Of a stretch of 64,000 bases of DNA, positions 20,354 to 27,837 are shown piece by piece (position 1 is the stretch's first letter; each line of letters begins with the position of its first letter). The DNA lies in IMG/VR virus record IMGVR_UViG_3300023179_000016, positions 89,400 to 153,399 of that record. One strand, written 5' to 3'. This DNA is from a virus. Under the pieces are notes generated by a model. That model saw nothing but the letters and a program-made list of their open reading frames with translations. It was not told where the DNA came from and searched no databases. The translations under genes were made by a program, and so were the position numbers.

Positions 20354-20713
20354 TTAAAAAAGAAGCATATCGCCGACATCAATATATACTTGCGAGTCTA
20401 TGTTGTGAGATATAGCAAAACGAGAATTCCAAGTAATCGTGACTCCGCTCACGTTATTATCAGATGTCATGTGTATGTTGATCTTACATTTGGGGTCAAT
20501 TATGGACAGTCTTTCTAACAAAGATCTTTTAGCCATCATTAGCCAACTATCATCTGTCTTGATCAGATCGCCAGAATCTTCAAAGTTTCTAAAAAAATCA
20601 AAGACTGCCGCCCTATAGTCTTTAGGGTCTATAGAGTTTTCTTTCTTTTCTCTTCTGTCTTTTATCTTCTTGTCTATCTCATTTAATAGATTTGATTTAA
20701 TACTTGGACTCAT
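20354..20713 (-). CDS. Hypothetical protein, last gene of minus-strand replication operon
   Basis: A 119-aa charged protein without a recognised family. The N-terminal ~45 residues are lysine/aspartate-rich and helical; the C-terminal half is beta-rich ('VSGVTITWNSRFAIS', 'QVYIDVGDMLLF'). Its start overlaps the previous gene's stop by four bases (ATGA). Its stop directly abuts the stop of the convergent fibre gene at 20353. Function unknown. Confidence 0.6.
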   Translation of the reverse strand: MSPSIKSNLLNEIDKKIKDRREKKENSIDPKDYRAAVFDFFRNFEDSGDLIKTDDSWLMMAKRSLLERLSIIDPKCKINIHMTSDNNVSGVTITWNSRFAISHNIDSQVYIDVGDMLLF

Positions 20714-21039
20714 GTGTTTACTCTAGATACAACTATATGATTACCAAATTTAATCGGTATCTTGTCGCCTATGTTTAATTTCATAGTGGTGCTATATGTA
20801 TAATTAGATACAGTTGTCGTGGGTGATGTATGTGCGCTATATGTCACGATATATTCGCCGCTCATAGGTACTTTATAATAATAAGTAGCTGGAAATTCCC
20901 CTATTACCTTTAAAGATCTAAGCAATTTAGATAGTCTCCAGGATTCGGTCAAAACTTCCATGCTTCCGGCTGTGACGCCGCCGTGTGTGTCTATTCCATA
21001 TCTACTATCAAAATAGATGGTGGTTCCCTTAGAAATCAT
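20710..21039 (-). CDS. Hypothetical protein
   Basis: A 109-aa, mostly beta protein, with tyrosine/threonine-rich strands and no cysteines or membrane segments. No family recognised. It overlaps both neighbours by four bases (ATGA junctions), so it is translated as part of the primase-helicase operon. The context implies a replication accessory or simply co-transcription. Confidence 0.6.
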   Translation of the reverse strand: MISKGTTIYFDSRYGIDTHGGVTAGSMEVLTESWRLSKLLRSLKVIGEFPATYYYKVPMSGEYIVTYSAHTSPTTTVSNYTYSTTMKLNIGDKIPIKFGNHIVVSRVNT

Positions 21040-21911
21040 CGCGATGCTCCTTTTAAATTCTTCATGAAGACGCTAACTAAATATTGCGAATTGTTCTCTT
21101 TTAAGAGATCATTCCAGTCTTTATTAGTCTCTTCTGTGAGAGAATAATGAGTAATACAATTAAAATCTAACATCTTCTTAAGACCTTTTAGGCCAGCCTC
21201 ATCAGAGTCAAATGCAGATATTACTTTGTATCCCTTTTCTTTAAGTTCTTTAAGAGCGCCTGCTTGATGCTCGGATACGCCAGAGCCAGAAGAACAAATG
21301 AACTTCCAGGGATTACGAGAAAAGCCATCATACTTAACATTAAACGCTTGTTGCAGAGATAGCGCGTTAAAATACCCTTCACAAACCACCACAGCTTTTA
21401 CATGGGGCATCATCTTAGATTGATTCCACATGCCAAAAAGTAAACCTAAACGAGTACCTGGTAAAGTAGTAATCTTCCAAGGATCCCCGTCGCTATTTAT
21501 TCTTTCTTCTATAAATCTTATCTGTGCACCGCAGAAATGATTTTCATAATAATACGGAAATACTATACCATCCATGTCTAAATCATAGTACATGTCGCCT
21601 TCTAGATTTAGACCTCTACTCTTTAGATATAATACACCGTTATTTGCCCTAGGATCTGACAAAGGTATGAAGGAACTTGGCCATGCCATTGCTCGGACCT
21701 CGTTGTCAGAATCCGTGGCAATTTCTATCCCTCCCTTAATAAACTCGTGTATGTCTATGCCAGCTGTCTCGCAATATTGCTCTAATGAATAGCCTCTCTG
21801 GCATTTTCCAGCACACCATGTCCACGGCAGATTTGTCTTTTCATCTATATGCCAGTATAAGCAATCGTTCTTTCTTCCACCTTTGCATATATAGCATTTC
21901 TTGCTTAACAT
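21036..21911 (-). CDS. DNA primase (zinc finger plus TOPRIM)
   Basis: A 291-aa protein that should synthesise RNA primers for lagging-strand synthesis. The N-terminal zinc-binding module shows C6-x2-C9, C17, and C33-x3-C37, followed by 'GYSLEQYCETAGI', as in bacterial/phage primases that bring a template-binding zinc ribbon. The TOPRIM core has the catalytic glutamate in 'VVVCEGYFNAL' (E178) and the acidic pair in 'SAFDSDEAG' (D235, D237), then 'KDWNDLL'. It is short compared with DnaG (~580 aa) and closer to T7 gp4/T4 gp61 primase domains; helicase is a separate gene 260 bases upstream in the same operon. Start overlaps the upstream gene by 7 bases. Confidence 0.85.
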   Translation of the reverse strand: MLSKKCYICKGGRKNDCLYWHIDEKTNLPWTWCAGKCQRGYSLEQYCETAGIDIHEFIKGGIEIATDSDNEVRAMAWPSSFIPLSDPRANNGVLYLKSRGLNLEGDMYYDLDMDGIVFPYYYENHFCGAQIRFIEERINSDGDPWKITTLPGTRLGLLFGMWNQSKMMPHVKAVVVCEGYFNALSLQQAFNVKYDGFSRNPWKFICSSGSGVSEHQAGALKELKEKGYKVISAFDSDEAGLKGLKKMLDFNCITHYSLTEETNKDWNDLLKENNSQYLVSVFMKNLKGASR

Positions 21912-22171
21912 AAGTCACCTAACACCTCATTTATCCCGGTAATTTCTGTATACCCATAAAACTTAATTAGATTATCTATATTCTTCTGAATGTTTGCATT
22001 TAAATTTTTTATATATGCCGCATAATAATATGCGGCAGCTATCACTGGTGCACCTGACGCTATCGATATAAGCGATATCAACTCTATATCATCTTTAGCA
22101 TAGGGATTATTCTTGCAGACAGATTCTGTTATCGTAGCTAAATGTCTATAACTTGTTAGATCTATTTTCAT
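21905..22171 (-). CDS. Hypothetical helical protein between helicase and primase
   Basis: An 88-aa protein, largely helical, with 'LISIASGAPVIAAAYYYAAYIKNL' as a hydrophobic helix that could be either a packed core helix or a short membrane segment. No family recognised. It starts immediately after the helicase stop and overlaps the primase start by 7 bases. The position suggests a small replisome accessory factor, but this is inferred only from context. Confidence 0.6.
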   Translation of the reverse strand: MKIDLTSYRHLATITESVCKNNPYAKDDIELISLISIASGAPVIAAAYYYAAYIKNLNANIQKNIDNLIKFYGYTEITGINEVLGDLC

Positions 22172-23185
22172 TTAATCTGGTTGTCCAAGCATGGCTTCAA
22201 GTTTATCTAGCTTCTCTTCTTGCTGCTTTAGCTTACCTCTTTTTTCTCGCTCTACTATCTCCTCCATCGAGATCTTCACATATCGACCCTTCTCGAAACC
22301 GCATACTATTTTGTTGCCGGCTCGACCAAATCGGTCTTTATGAATTATGAATTCAGACGTTTGAGCTTCAAAATTAGGGACCACTTCGATAATAACCGTC
22401 GCAGGTTCCACTATCGCAGTGCAATCTTTTATTCTAGTGTCTATATCTTTTGCACCGCCCTTTTTAGAGACAGAATACAGCTGAGCAAACAGCACTACCG
22501 GCATAGTAGAAGATTTTATATATTGACCCAACCATACTCTTATATCGTTTAGATTGTCATATGCAGTCTTTTTAGAATCTTTAAGAGAATATTTGATGAG
22601 TTGATAGTAGTCAATAAGAACACAGCTATAACTAGCTTCTTTCTTAACCGCTTCTAGTGCCTTTTTGATACCTTCAACTTTAGTAGTTAATCCATCTTTA
22701 TAGGTTACATCTATAACCTTTACATATTTTGTAATTTCTGGAAACAGATAGATTACTCTCTTTTGGTCTTCGATGGGCATATGGCCCTTCTTGTAATCGT
22801 TGAAATTTAATCCTAATTCTAGACATGCAATCCTGAATATGACATCGTGCTCAGATTCTTCATTAGAGAGCACAAGTGTCTTCTTATTCTGCTTCCACAG
22901 TGGATATGTTATGTTAGCAGCAACAGTAGATTTACCTGATCCTGTATAGGCACAGAACAGATATAGATTTTCTCTTGTAAATGGTATTGTAGCGCTAAGA
23001 GGCTCATTGATGAGCGTAATTCGCTCTTTGAGCATCTCGTTGTATCTATGGATGTTTGTCAACATCCCGCGCAATGAGTCTTTATCGCCAAAAGATTCGA
23101 TCTCATCTAAAGAAACTTCTAGATCTGAACCGTCTTTTTTAGATAACTTTAATTGGAGCTCAATTTGCTCCGCTGTCAGTTTCAT
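22172..23185 (-). CDS. DnaB-like replicative helicase (RecA-fold ATPase)
   Basis: The ATG at 23185 is chosen (337 aa) because GGAG lies 6 bases upstream; an in-frame TTG at 23197 would put that site inside the gene. The protein has the DnaB C-terminal ATPase: Walker A 'TGSGKST' (K85), 'TLVLSNEES' (the DnaB-type H1a region), Walker B 'CVLIDYYQLI' (D192), H3 'MPVVLFAQL' and a final strand with an arginine-finger-like 'IIHKDRFGRAG'. It lacks the usual DnaB N-terminal domain; instead there are ~60 helical residues. It unwinds DNA at the fork with the primase. T4 gp41 and T7 gp4 are the functional parallels. Overlaps the upstream gene by 26 bases. Confidence 0.85.
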   Translation of the reverse strand: MKLTAEQIELQLKLSKKDGSDLEVSLDEIESFGDKDSLRGMLTNIHRYNEMLKERITLINEPLSATIPFTRENLYLFCAYTGSGKSTVAANITYPLWKQNKKTLVLSNEESEHDVIFRIACLELGLNFNDYKKGHMPIEDQKRVIYLFPEITKYVKVIDVTYKDGLTTKVEGIKKALEAVKKEASYSCVLIDYYQLIKYSLKDSKKTAYDNLNDIRVWLGQYIKSSTMPVVLFAQLYSVSKKGGAKDIDTRIKDCTAIVEPATVIIEVVPNFEAQTSEFIIHKDRFGRAGNKIVCGFEKGRYVKISMEEIVEREKRGKLKQQEEKLDKLEAMLGQPD

Positions 23186-23705
23186 CTGTTTCTCCAAAAA
23201 CGTTTTTTATCATATCTTGTACATCAAGATTATACTGCTGCTGTCGCCATCTCTCTTCTAATTCTGATGTATCTAATACAGGGAACTGGTCTGCATATCG
23301 ACGCTGTGCTCGATATTCTGCAGCACTCATGTTTCCGTGAGAAGTTTCTTTCTTAGAATTTAGTTTAGCCGGAGATTTAAACAGTTCAAGAAATGTCAGT
23401 AGAGCAATATTATTTATGTTTTCGATCCATTGATCGGCAAACTCTTTTTCAGTTTTGTCGAAATTTGGTATGCATCTTTTGAAGGATTTATATGATTTTT
23501 TAATTATGTGGGTGTTTGGATGATGGGCCTTTATCGCCTTCTTAAGAAGCGAATCATATAGGTCGTCGAAGGTTGCGCCAGCCTCTTTCCAAGACTGGAA
23601 CAACTCCTCAAAGTTATTCTTCATATTCTTATGAGAGCGATCCTTAGTTGGAAGGAGGGCTATCCACTCATCTAAGATGATATCTAATAGTTTAGATTTT
23701 TCCAT
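23160..23705 (-). CDS. Unknown helical protein upstream of helicase, candidate loader or accessory
   Basis: The ATG at 23705 gives 181 aa; a TTG two codons earlier is possible. All-helical, basic in the centre ('IIKKSYKSFKRCIP') and acidic at the C-terminus ('GETDETDSGAN'). No P-loop or zinc site. It overlaps the helicase start by 26 bases and the upstream gene by 14. Helicase loaders such as T4 gp59 and lambda P-type proteins lie next to their helicases and are helical, so a loader role is a plausible guess, with no sequence motif to support it. Confidence 0.6.
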   Translation of the reverse strand: MEKSKLLDIILDEWIALLPTKDRSHKNMKNNFEELFQSWKEAGATFDDLYDSLLKKAIKAHHPNTHIIKKSYKSFKRCIPNFDKTEKEFADQWIENINNIALLTFLELFKSPAKLNSKKETSHGNMSAAEYRAQRRYADQFPVLDTSELEERWRQQQYNLDVQDMIKNVFGETDETDSGAN

Positions 23706-23913
23706 GGCCAATCTCAGCGCCTGATTCGATACCGTCTATAATTTCACCAGTTTTTAGGTTAGTTATACGGATCTTAGCGGAGTTATTGACCTTATCTAAG
23801 AAGAGAAGTTCTAACTTATATTCGTCGTTTATTATGAATGGTCTAGCTCTACCCAACCACCAATAAAGACTAGTCTTAAGTTTACCAGCATACTCGTTAA
23901 AGGAATCAGACAT
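23692..23913 (-). CDS. Small hypothetical protein, first gene of minus-strand operon
   Basis: The ATG at 23913 (73 aa, 'MSDSFNEYAGKLKTSLYWWL') is preferred over a TTG at 23928 because GGAG sits 9 bases upstream of the ATG. The middle and end form beta-strands ('YKLELLFLDKVNNSAKIRITNLKTG'), suggesting a small SH3- or OB-like fold. It is the promoter-proximal gene of the helicase-primase operon. No family recognised. Confidence 0.6.
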   Translation of the reverse strand: MSDSFNEYAGKLKTSLYWWLGRARPFIINDEYKLELLFLDKVNNSAKIRITNLKTGEIIDGIESGAEIGHGKI

Positions 23914-23939
23914 AAAATATTTCTCCAAATTATTGATTT

Positions 23940-23946
23940 ATTATAC
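23940..23946 (-). promoter_or_regulatory. Promoter-like G-TATAAT box for the minus-strand operon
   Basis: Read on the minus strand the site is GTATAAT, 26 bases before the ATG at 23913, with GGAG between. It is back to back with a plus-strand box at 23989, making a 75-bp divergent control region. No clear -35. Confidence 0.55.
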
Positions 23947-23988
23947 TGATCGATAAAAATGAGTCAAATAAGGTATCTATTACCTTTA

Positions 23989-23995
23989 GTAGAAT
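23989..23995 (+). promoter_or_regulatory. Promoter-like G-TAGAAT box, predicted leaderless start
   Basis: GTAGAAT ends six bases before the ATG at 24002 and no Shine-Dalgarno lies between. A start site ~7 bases past the box would fall on the ATG itself. Confidence 0.5.
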
Positions 23996-24001
23996 ATACT
24001 C

Positions 24002-25399
24002 ATGAAAATATTCGTATATAATGACTCTATAAAAATTGAAAATCCAACTCAAGACACGTTAAATATTATAAAATCGGATCTTGTTTATAGAGACAAATCT
24101 AAAGATTATCAACTCAGAAAAATGGCAAGAAATCCTTGGCATCGTAATTCTGTCTTATACAAAAAATTACAAAAAGAAGTAGAGGGTGTTCTATATAAAG
24201 AACAAGACGATGTCATCGTCGTGTCTTCCGCCTTATTCGATGAATATAAATCCATATTCAATGGGTGTCACGTAGAAGATTTAAGAAAAGAGACAGGGTC
24301 TAAGATAAGCCTTCCGTGGACAAACAAGCCATTTGATCTCAGAGATTATCAACGAGAAGCAGTAGATGTGATGATGGTCTCTAATAGAGGCATAATAAAT
24401 TACGCTACCGGTCTAGGAAAGACATTACTGGCGACGCATCTGATAAAGCAATACAAGAGAAAAGCATTAGTAGTTTGTCCAAGTGAATCTGTCGCGAAGC
24501 AGTTCTACGATATTTTAGAAAAATCATTCGGAAAGACAAGAGTAGGCTTTTACGGAGGCGGGAAGAAAAAGATAGAAGATATAACGGTAGGTATTGCCGC
24601 ATCGATATCATTAAATATCCACGAATTCAAGAATAAAGATTTAGGTCTCGTCATAATAGACGAATGCCATCATACTCCAGCAAATACCTTCATGCAGATA
24701 GCAGAAGGTCTTTCACACGTAGGTAAGATGTTCGGTCTAACTGCAACTGATTATAGATCCGACGGCAAAGATCTCTTGATAAAGGCAGGATGCGGGTCTG
24801 TTCTCGTCAAGAGAGATATAAAATGGGGAATCGAGAATGGATGGCTCGCTGAACCTTATTTTATAGTGAGAGAGGTTCTTACTCACGGCAAGGACTATAA
24901 AGACGATAAATTAAAATCATATAAAGAGCACGTGTTGAACAACAACGAGATGAAATCTAGAATCGAATCGGACGCACGGGCGATGATTAGCGCCGGCAAG
25001 CAGGTACTTATCCTTGTAGATGAAGTAGCCCACGGCAAAGAATTATCTAAGAATTTAGGAATACCGTTTGCGACCGGACAAGATAAGAAGTCGCAAGAAT
25101 ATGTAGATGCTTTGAATAAAAAGAAGATATCTGCATTGGTAGGAACCTCAGGAAAAGTGGGGGAGGGAACAGACACTAAAAATGTGGATGTGCTTATATT
25201 AGCAGATTTCACGGCCTCTAAGGGTCCTGTAATACAGGCAGTAGGTAGAGCTCTTAGAAAGCAAGATGATAAGACTAAGGCCCTAATATTGGACTATATT
25301 CCTTTAGGATCTTCTATGTTGACTAGACATGCCAAAGGCAGAATTAAGTACTACCAAGAGATAACAGACAAGATTAAGATAATACAGCACAATTCATAG
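24002..25399 (+). CDS. SF2 DNA helicase, UvsW-like
   Basis: A 465-aa DEAD/DEAH-type helicase. Motifs in order: a Q-like 'LRDYQREAV' (~113-121), Walker A 'ATGLGKT' (135-141), Walker B 'IIDECHH' (218-224, DECH), motif III 'GLTATD' (245-250), motif V 'GTSGKVGEGTDTKNVDVLI' and motif VI 'QAVGRALRK'. The N-terminal ~100 residues are a small extra domain, as in T4 UvsW, which unwinds branched DNA and R-loops and helps switch to recombination-dependent replication. The presence of UvsX-, gp46- and gp47-like genes fits that role. The ATG has no ribosome site and sits 6 bases after a -10-like box. Confidence 0.85.
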   Translation: MKIFVYNDSIKIENPTQDTLNIIKSDLVYRDKSKDYQLRKMARNPWHRNSVLYKKLQKEVEGVLYKEQDDVIVVSSALFDEYKSIFNGCHVEDLRKETGSKISLPWTNKPFDLRDYQREAVDVMMVSNRGIINYATGLGKTLLATHLIKQYKRKALVVCPSESVAKQFYDILEKSFGKTRVGFYGGGKKKIEDITVGIAASISLNIHEFKNKDLGLVIIDECHHTPANTFMQIAEGLSHVGKMFGLTATDYRSDGKDLLIKAGCGSVLVKRDIKWGIENGWLAEPYFIVREVLTHGKDYKDDKLKSYKEHVLNNNEMKSRIESDARAMISAGKQVLILVDEVAHGKELSKNLGIPFATGQDKKSQEYVDALNKKKISALVGTSGKVGEGTDTKNVDVLILADFTASKGPVIQAVGRALRKQDDKTKALILDYIPLGSSMLTRHAKGRIKYYQEITDKIKIIQHNS

Positions 25400-25405
25400 T
25401 ATAAT
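25399..25405 (+). promoter_or_regulatory. Promoter-like G-TATAAT box, predicted leaderless start
   Basis: Perfect GTATAAT overlapping the end of the helicase reading frame, ending 7 bases before the endolysin ATG at 25413. No Shine-Dalgarno in between. No TTGACA-like -35. Confidence 0.55.
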
Positions 25406-25412
25406 AGTCTGC

Positions 25413-25952
25413 ATGAGACAGCCCAATAAAGCGTGTATAGATATAATCAAGTCATTTGAAGGTCTTTTTCTTAAGCCTTATCTATGTCCAGCTGGAATAC
25501 CAACTATAGGTTACGGCACCATTAGATACCCTGATGGCACATCTGTCTCTTTAAAAGATTCCCCAATATCTGAACAAGATGCAGAAAGATACCTGATGCA
25601 TGAGATAAACGAGAAAGCAAACGGCGTCGAGTCGCTTTTAACTATAAAAGTATCCGACAACGAATTTGGTGCTCTAGTGTCTTTTGCCTACAACCTTGGT
25701 CTAGGTAATCTTAAAAAATCCACTCTATTAAAGATATTAAACGCTGACGCAGACAGACAAAAAATCGGAGATGAATTCTTAAAATGGAATAAGGCTGCCG
25801 GTAAAGAACTATCTGGTCTTACTAGACGTAGACAGGCAGAGAGAGCACTTTTTCTTCAACCAGACACTTCTCCATCTAATTTGCCAGAAGGTCCTTCAGA
25901 TAAAGAGATAGAAGAAAAACTCGAACAGATAGAAAAAGATATAACATCTTAA
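25413..25952 (+). CDS. GH24 lysozyme (endolysin), Glu-Cys-Thr variant
   Basis: A 179-aa muramidase that cleaves peptidoglycan glycan strands for lysis. The T4-lysozyme family triad is visible with the right spacing, E16-x8-C25-x5-T31, in 'SFEG...YLCPAGIPTIGYGT'. The second residue is Cys instead of T4's Asp20, a variant known in several phage lysozymes. 'FNLG/YNLGLGNLKKSTLL' and 'LTRRRQAERALF' are the usual later family blocks. There is no signal peptide or SAR segment, so release would need a holin; none is obvious in the window. About 30 acidic residues follow the domain. The ATG has a promoter box 7 bases upstream and no ribosome site. Confidence 0.9.
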   Translation: MRQPNKACIDIIKSFEGLFLKPYLCPAGIPTIGYGTIRYPDGTSVSLKDSPISEQDAERYLMHEINEKANGVESLLTIKVSDNEFGALVSFAYNLGLGNLKKSTLLKILNADADRQKIGDEFLKWNKAAGKELSGLTRRRQAERALFLQPDTSPSNLPEGPSDKEIEEKLEQIEKDITS

Positions 25953-26278
25953 TGCAAAAGATCGGCAATATCTTCATTAATCCATTAGAATTAAATCTGA
26001 TCCCGGGCTTGTTATTAACTAAAGGTCTATATCAAGTCACAATGAGCTCTACATTGATCAGATTAGATGATCCATATTCTTTTGAGACACAAAATTCATC
26101 TTGGCATTCTAGATCAGACATGAATGTAATGTTTGGCGATGATGTGCATAGTGTTGTTTACACTATAAATTCTATAGATGGTTATAGTGGGGTCTATAAG
26201 CATTTTAGAATGACAAAGTCAGAACTTATACTATTGAATCTAGCCAATAGATTTTTAAACAAGCCTCTTGTTCCTTAA
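25952..26278 (+). CDS. Hypothetical protein coupled to endolysin
   Basis: A 108-aa beta-rich protein starting on a TAATG overlap with the endolysin stop, so the two are probably translationally coupled. Contains 'SSTLIRLDDPYSFETQNSSWHS' and a C-terminal helix 'SELILLNLANRFL'. No membrane segment, hence not a holin or spanin. No family recognised. Confidence 0.6.
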   Translation: MQKIGNIFINPLELNLIPGLLLTKGLYQVTMSSTLIRLDDPYSFETQNSSWHSRSDMNVMFGDDVHSVVYTINSIDGYSGVYKHFRMTKSELILLNLANRFLNKPLVP

Positions 26279-26294
26279 AAACAAACCAAATCTT

Positions 26295-26390
26295 CTTGCT
26301 CGCGCGCTCTTAGCGCGCGAAGTGTGTGCGAAGCACACACGTAAGCTTAGAGTAAGCTTAGATAAATTTTGTAAGCTTAGAGTAAGCAAG
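26295..26390. repeat. Intergenic cluster of two hairpins and three direct repeats
   Basis: Within the 233-bp non-coding gap: hairpin A has an 8-bp stem (26300-26307 with 26313-26320, loop TCTTA) made of alternating GC; hairpin B has an 8-bp stem (26322-26329 with 26333-26340) with a GAA loop, so its tip is GCGAAGC, a DNA mini-hairpin known to be unusually stable. Then GTAAGCTTA occurs at 26341, 26352 and 26371, with GTAAGC again at 26382; each contains the palindrome TAAGCTTA. CTTGCT (26295-26300) and AGCAAG (26385-26390) could pair to close the whole block. Role unknown: terminator, origin or protein-binding region are all possible. Confidence 0.75.
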
Positions 26391-26483
26391 TAGTGGGAGT
26401 TTCTTCTATTATGATACCCGCGACAGCACACTTTTTAACTTAGATATAAAAATATTTTTTAACTTCATAAAAATATAAAATCA

Positions 26484-26490
26484 GTACAAT
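26484..26490 (+). promoter_or_regulatory. Promoter-like G-TACAAT box
   Basis: GTACAAT 21 bases before the dUTPase ATG, with AGGAG (26501-26505) in the leader. It lies downstream of the hairpin/repeat cluster in an A/T-rich stretch. Confidence 0.45.
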
Positions 26491-26511
26491 TAGCCAAATT
26501 AGGAGATTTAT

Positions 26512-27033
26512 ATGCTTACCATTAAAAATGAAGAGGCTAAAGATATTGTTAAAAAAATATACGAAGAGACATATAAGATAGAAGTTAAAATTGAAGAGGG
26601 CGGTAAATTACCTTCTAAGGTAAGACAGACTGATGCTGGCTTCGACGTATATTCGACAGAGGATATTTCACTTTACCCAGGTCAATCTGGAAAAACGCCA
26701 TTAAATATAAGACTTAAATTACCAAAATCTACCTATGCAGAGATCACTACTAAATCTGGTTTAGGCTCAAGAGGTCATTCAGTCAGAGCTGGCATAATAG
26801 ATGAAGAATATAGAGGCGTAGTTCACGTCATTCATTCTAATGTGAGCCTATTTGATGGTACAGACTATCCATATTCGATGAATCAGCAGCCGCTTCTAAT
26901 AAAGAAAGGCGAGAAAATAGCTCAGATGATAATTCATCCCTATAGTTCTAACTATTATATAGAAGAAGTCACTGAACTTGACACCGCTACGTCGCGAGGA
27001 GAAGGCGGCTTTGGCAGTACAGGTAGTCACTAA
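26512..27033 (+). CDS. dut: dUTPase (trimeric type)
   Basis: A 173-aa dUTP diphosphatase, hydrolysing dUTP to dUMP and PPi and so keeping uracil out of DNA and supplying dTMP synthesis. All five family motifs are present: 1 'DAGFDVYS' (from D41), 2 'KSGLGSRG' (81-88), 3 'AGIIDEEYRGVVHV' (93-106, catalytic-site Asp and Tyr), 4 'KGEKIAQMII' (132-141) and 5 'RGEGGFGSTG' (162-171, the mobile P-loop-like arm). About 25 residues precede the core and an insertion lies near 114-124, explaining a length above the usual ~150. Start supported by AGGAG. Works upstream of the thymidylate kinases at 47748 and 54582. Confidence 0.95.
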   Translation: MLTIKNEEAKDIVKKIYEETYKIEVKIEEGGKLPSKVRQTDAGFDVYSTEDISLYPGQSGKTPLNIRLKLPKSTYAEITTKSGLGSRGHSVRAGIIDEEYRGVVHVIHSNVSLFDGTDYPYSMNQQPLLIKKGEKIAQMIIHPYSSNYYIEEVTELDTATSRGEGGFGSTGSH

Positions 27034-27048
27034 TATTCTGTGAACTAA

Positions 27049-27055
27049 GTACAAT
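27049..27055 (+). promoter_or_regulatory. Promoter-like G-TACAAT box, predicted leaderless start
   Basis: GTACAAT ends six bases before the ATG at 27062; the short gap from the dUTPase stop contains no ribosome site. Confidence 0.5.
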
Positions 27056-27061
27056 TAGTAC

Positions 27062-27829
27062 ATGAAATTAGATAATCTATCAAGTCTCTTCAATACCACG
27101 ATAAGAATACAAGAGAGATCGCCTCTCAGCCAAGATGCTATATGGCCAGCTAATATAGAGATCTGTCTGACCCGCGTACCTATAAGAAAGAGAGACGGAT
27201 GGGACCCGGAAGAATTCACTAAATTTGCCAAAAAACTTAAGACAAATATGGTGACAAATGGAGTTGTATTCTTGATATGCTATGCTCCAATAGAGGCCAA
27301 ATGGCGCCCATTTGAGATAGCAAAGATAATGGTCGATGCAGGATTCAATCATGTCGACAATATCGTAATCAAAAAGACCTGGTTTCCTGGAAAAAGATCT
27401 GAGACTAACCTAGTAAACTCTCACGAGTATGTTCTGCATTTTTGCAATGGGAGTGTTTGGAAATTAGATCGTCTTCCTGTTAGACAGTATCTAGACATCG
27501 ACGACGATCTGTCGTGCCCCGGAAACACGTGGGAAGTAGAGACCGGTTCACTAGATGAATCTTATCCAGTAGATCTCGCGGAGCTCCTTATAAGGATGAC
27601 TAATTGCTTGCCAGGTTCAGTTGTCTTTGATCCATATGGAGGGGGAACTGGCGCATTAAAGGCCGCCCTTAAATTAGGACATAGTTTTTTTGGATTTGAG
27701 ACAGACAAGAAGCAATTAAAAAAATACGAAAAGATAGTAGAAAGCTTTAACGACAGAAAGAAAAACAACAAAAAGAGAATTAACACGGTCTTGAAACAAA
27801 AAGACTTAATGGACGATGACGATATTTGA
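27062..27829 (+). CDS. DNA methyltransferase-like protein with degenerate catalytic motif
   Basis: A 255-aa protein of the beta-class N4/N6 (DNA-amino) methyltransferase fold. The SAM-binding motif I is near the C-terminus: 'VVFDPYGGGTGALKAALKLGHSFFGFE', preceded by 'PVDLAELLIRMTNCLPG' (motif X), the normal order for this class. Where the catalytic (D/N/S)PP(Y/F) motif IV should be, near residue 35, the sequence is 'ICLTRVPIRKRDGW', with no PPY or PPF. The protein may therefore be inactive, SAM-binding only, or modify a different target. Its stop overlaps the GroEL ribosome site. No restriction partner is present. The start is leaderless-type. Confidence 0.7.
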   Translation: MKLDNLSSLFNTTIRIQERSPLSQDAIWPANIEICLTRVPIRKRDGWDPEEFTKFAKKLKTNMVTNGVVFLICYAPIEAKWRPFEIAKIMVDAGFNHVDNIVIKKTWFPGKRSETNLVNSHEYVLHFCNGSVWKLDRLPVRQYLDIDDDLSCPGNTWEVETGSLDESYPVDLAELLIRMTNCLPGSVVFDPYGGGTGALKAALKLGHSFFGFETDKKQLKKYEKIVESFNDRKKNNKKRINTVLKQKDLMDDDDI

Positions 27830-27837
27830 GGTTAAAT

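Noticed and set aside
26300-26320. Calling hairpin A a rho-independent terminator
   Set aside because: The stem is strong but is followed by AGTGTGTGCG, not a T-run, on the plus strand; on the minus strand the run after it is also not T-rich.
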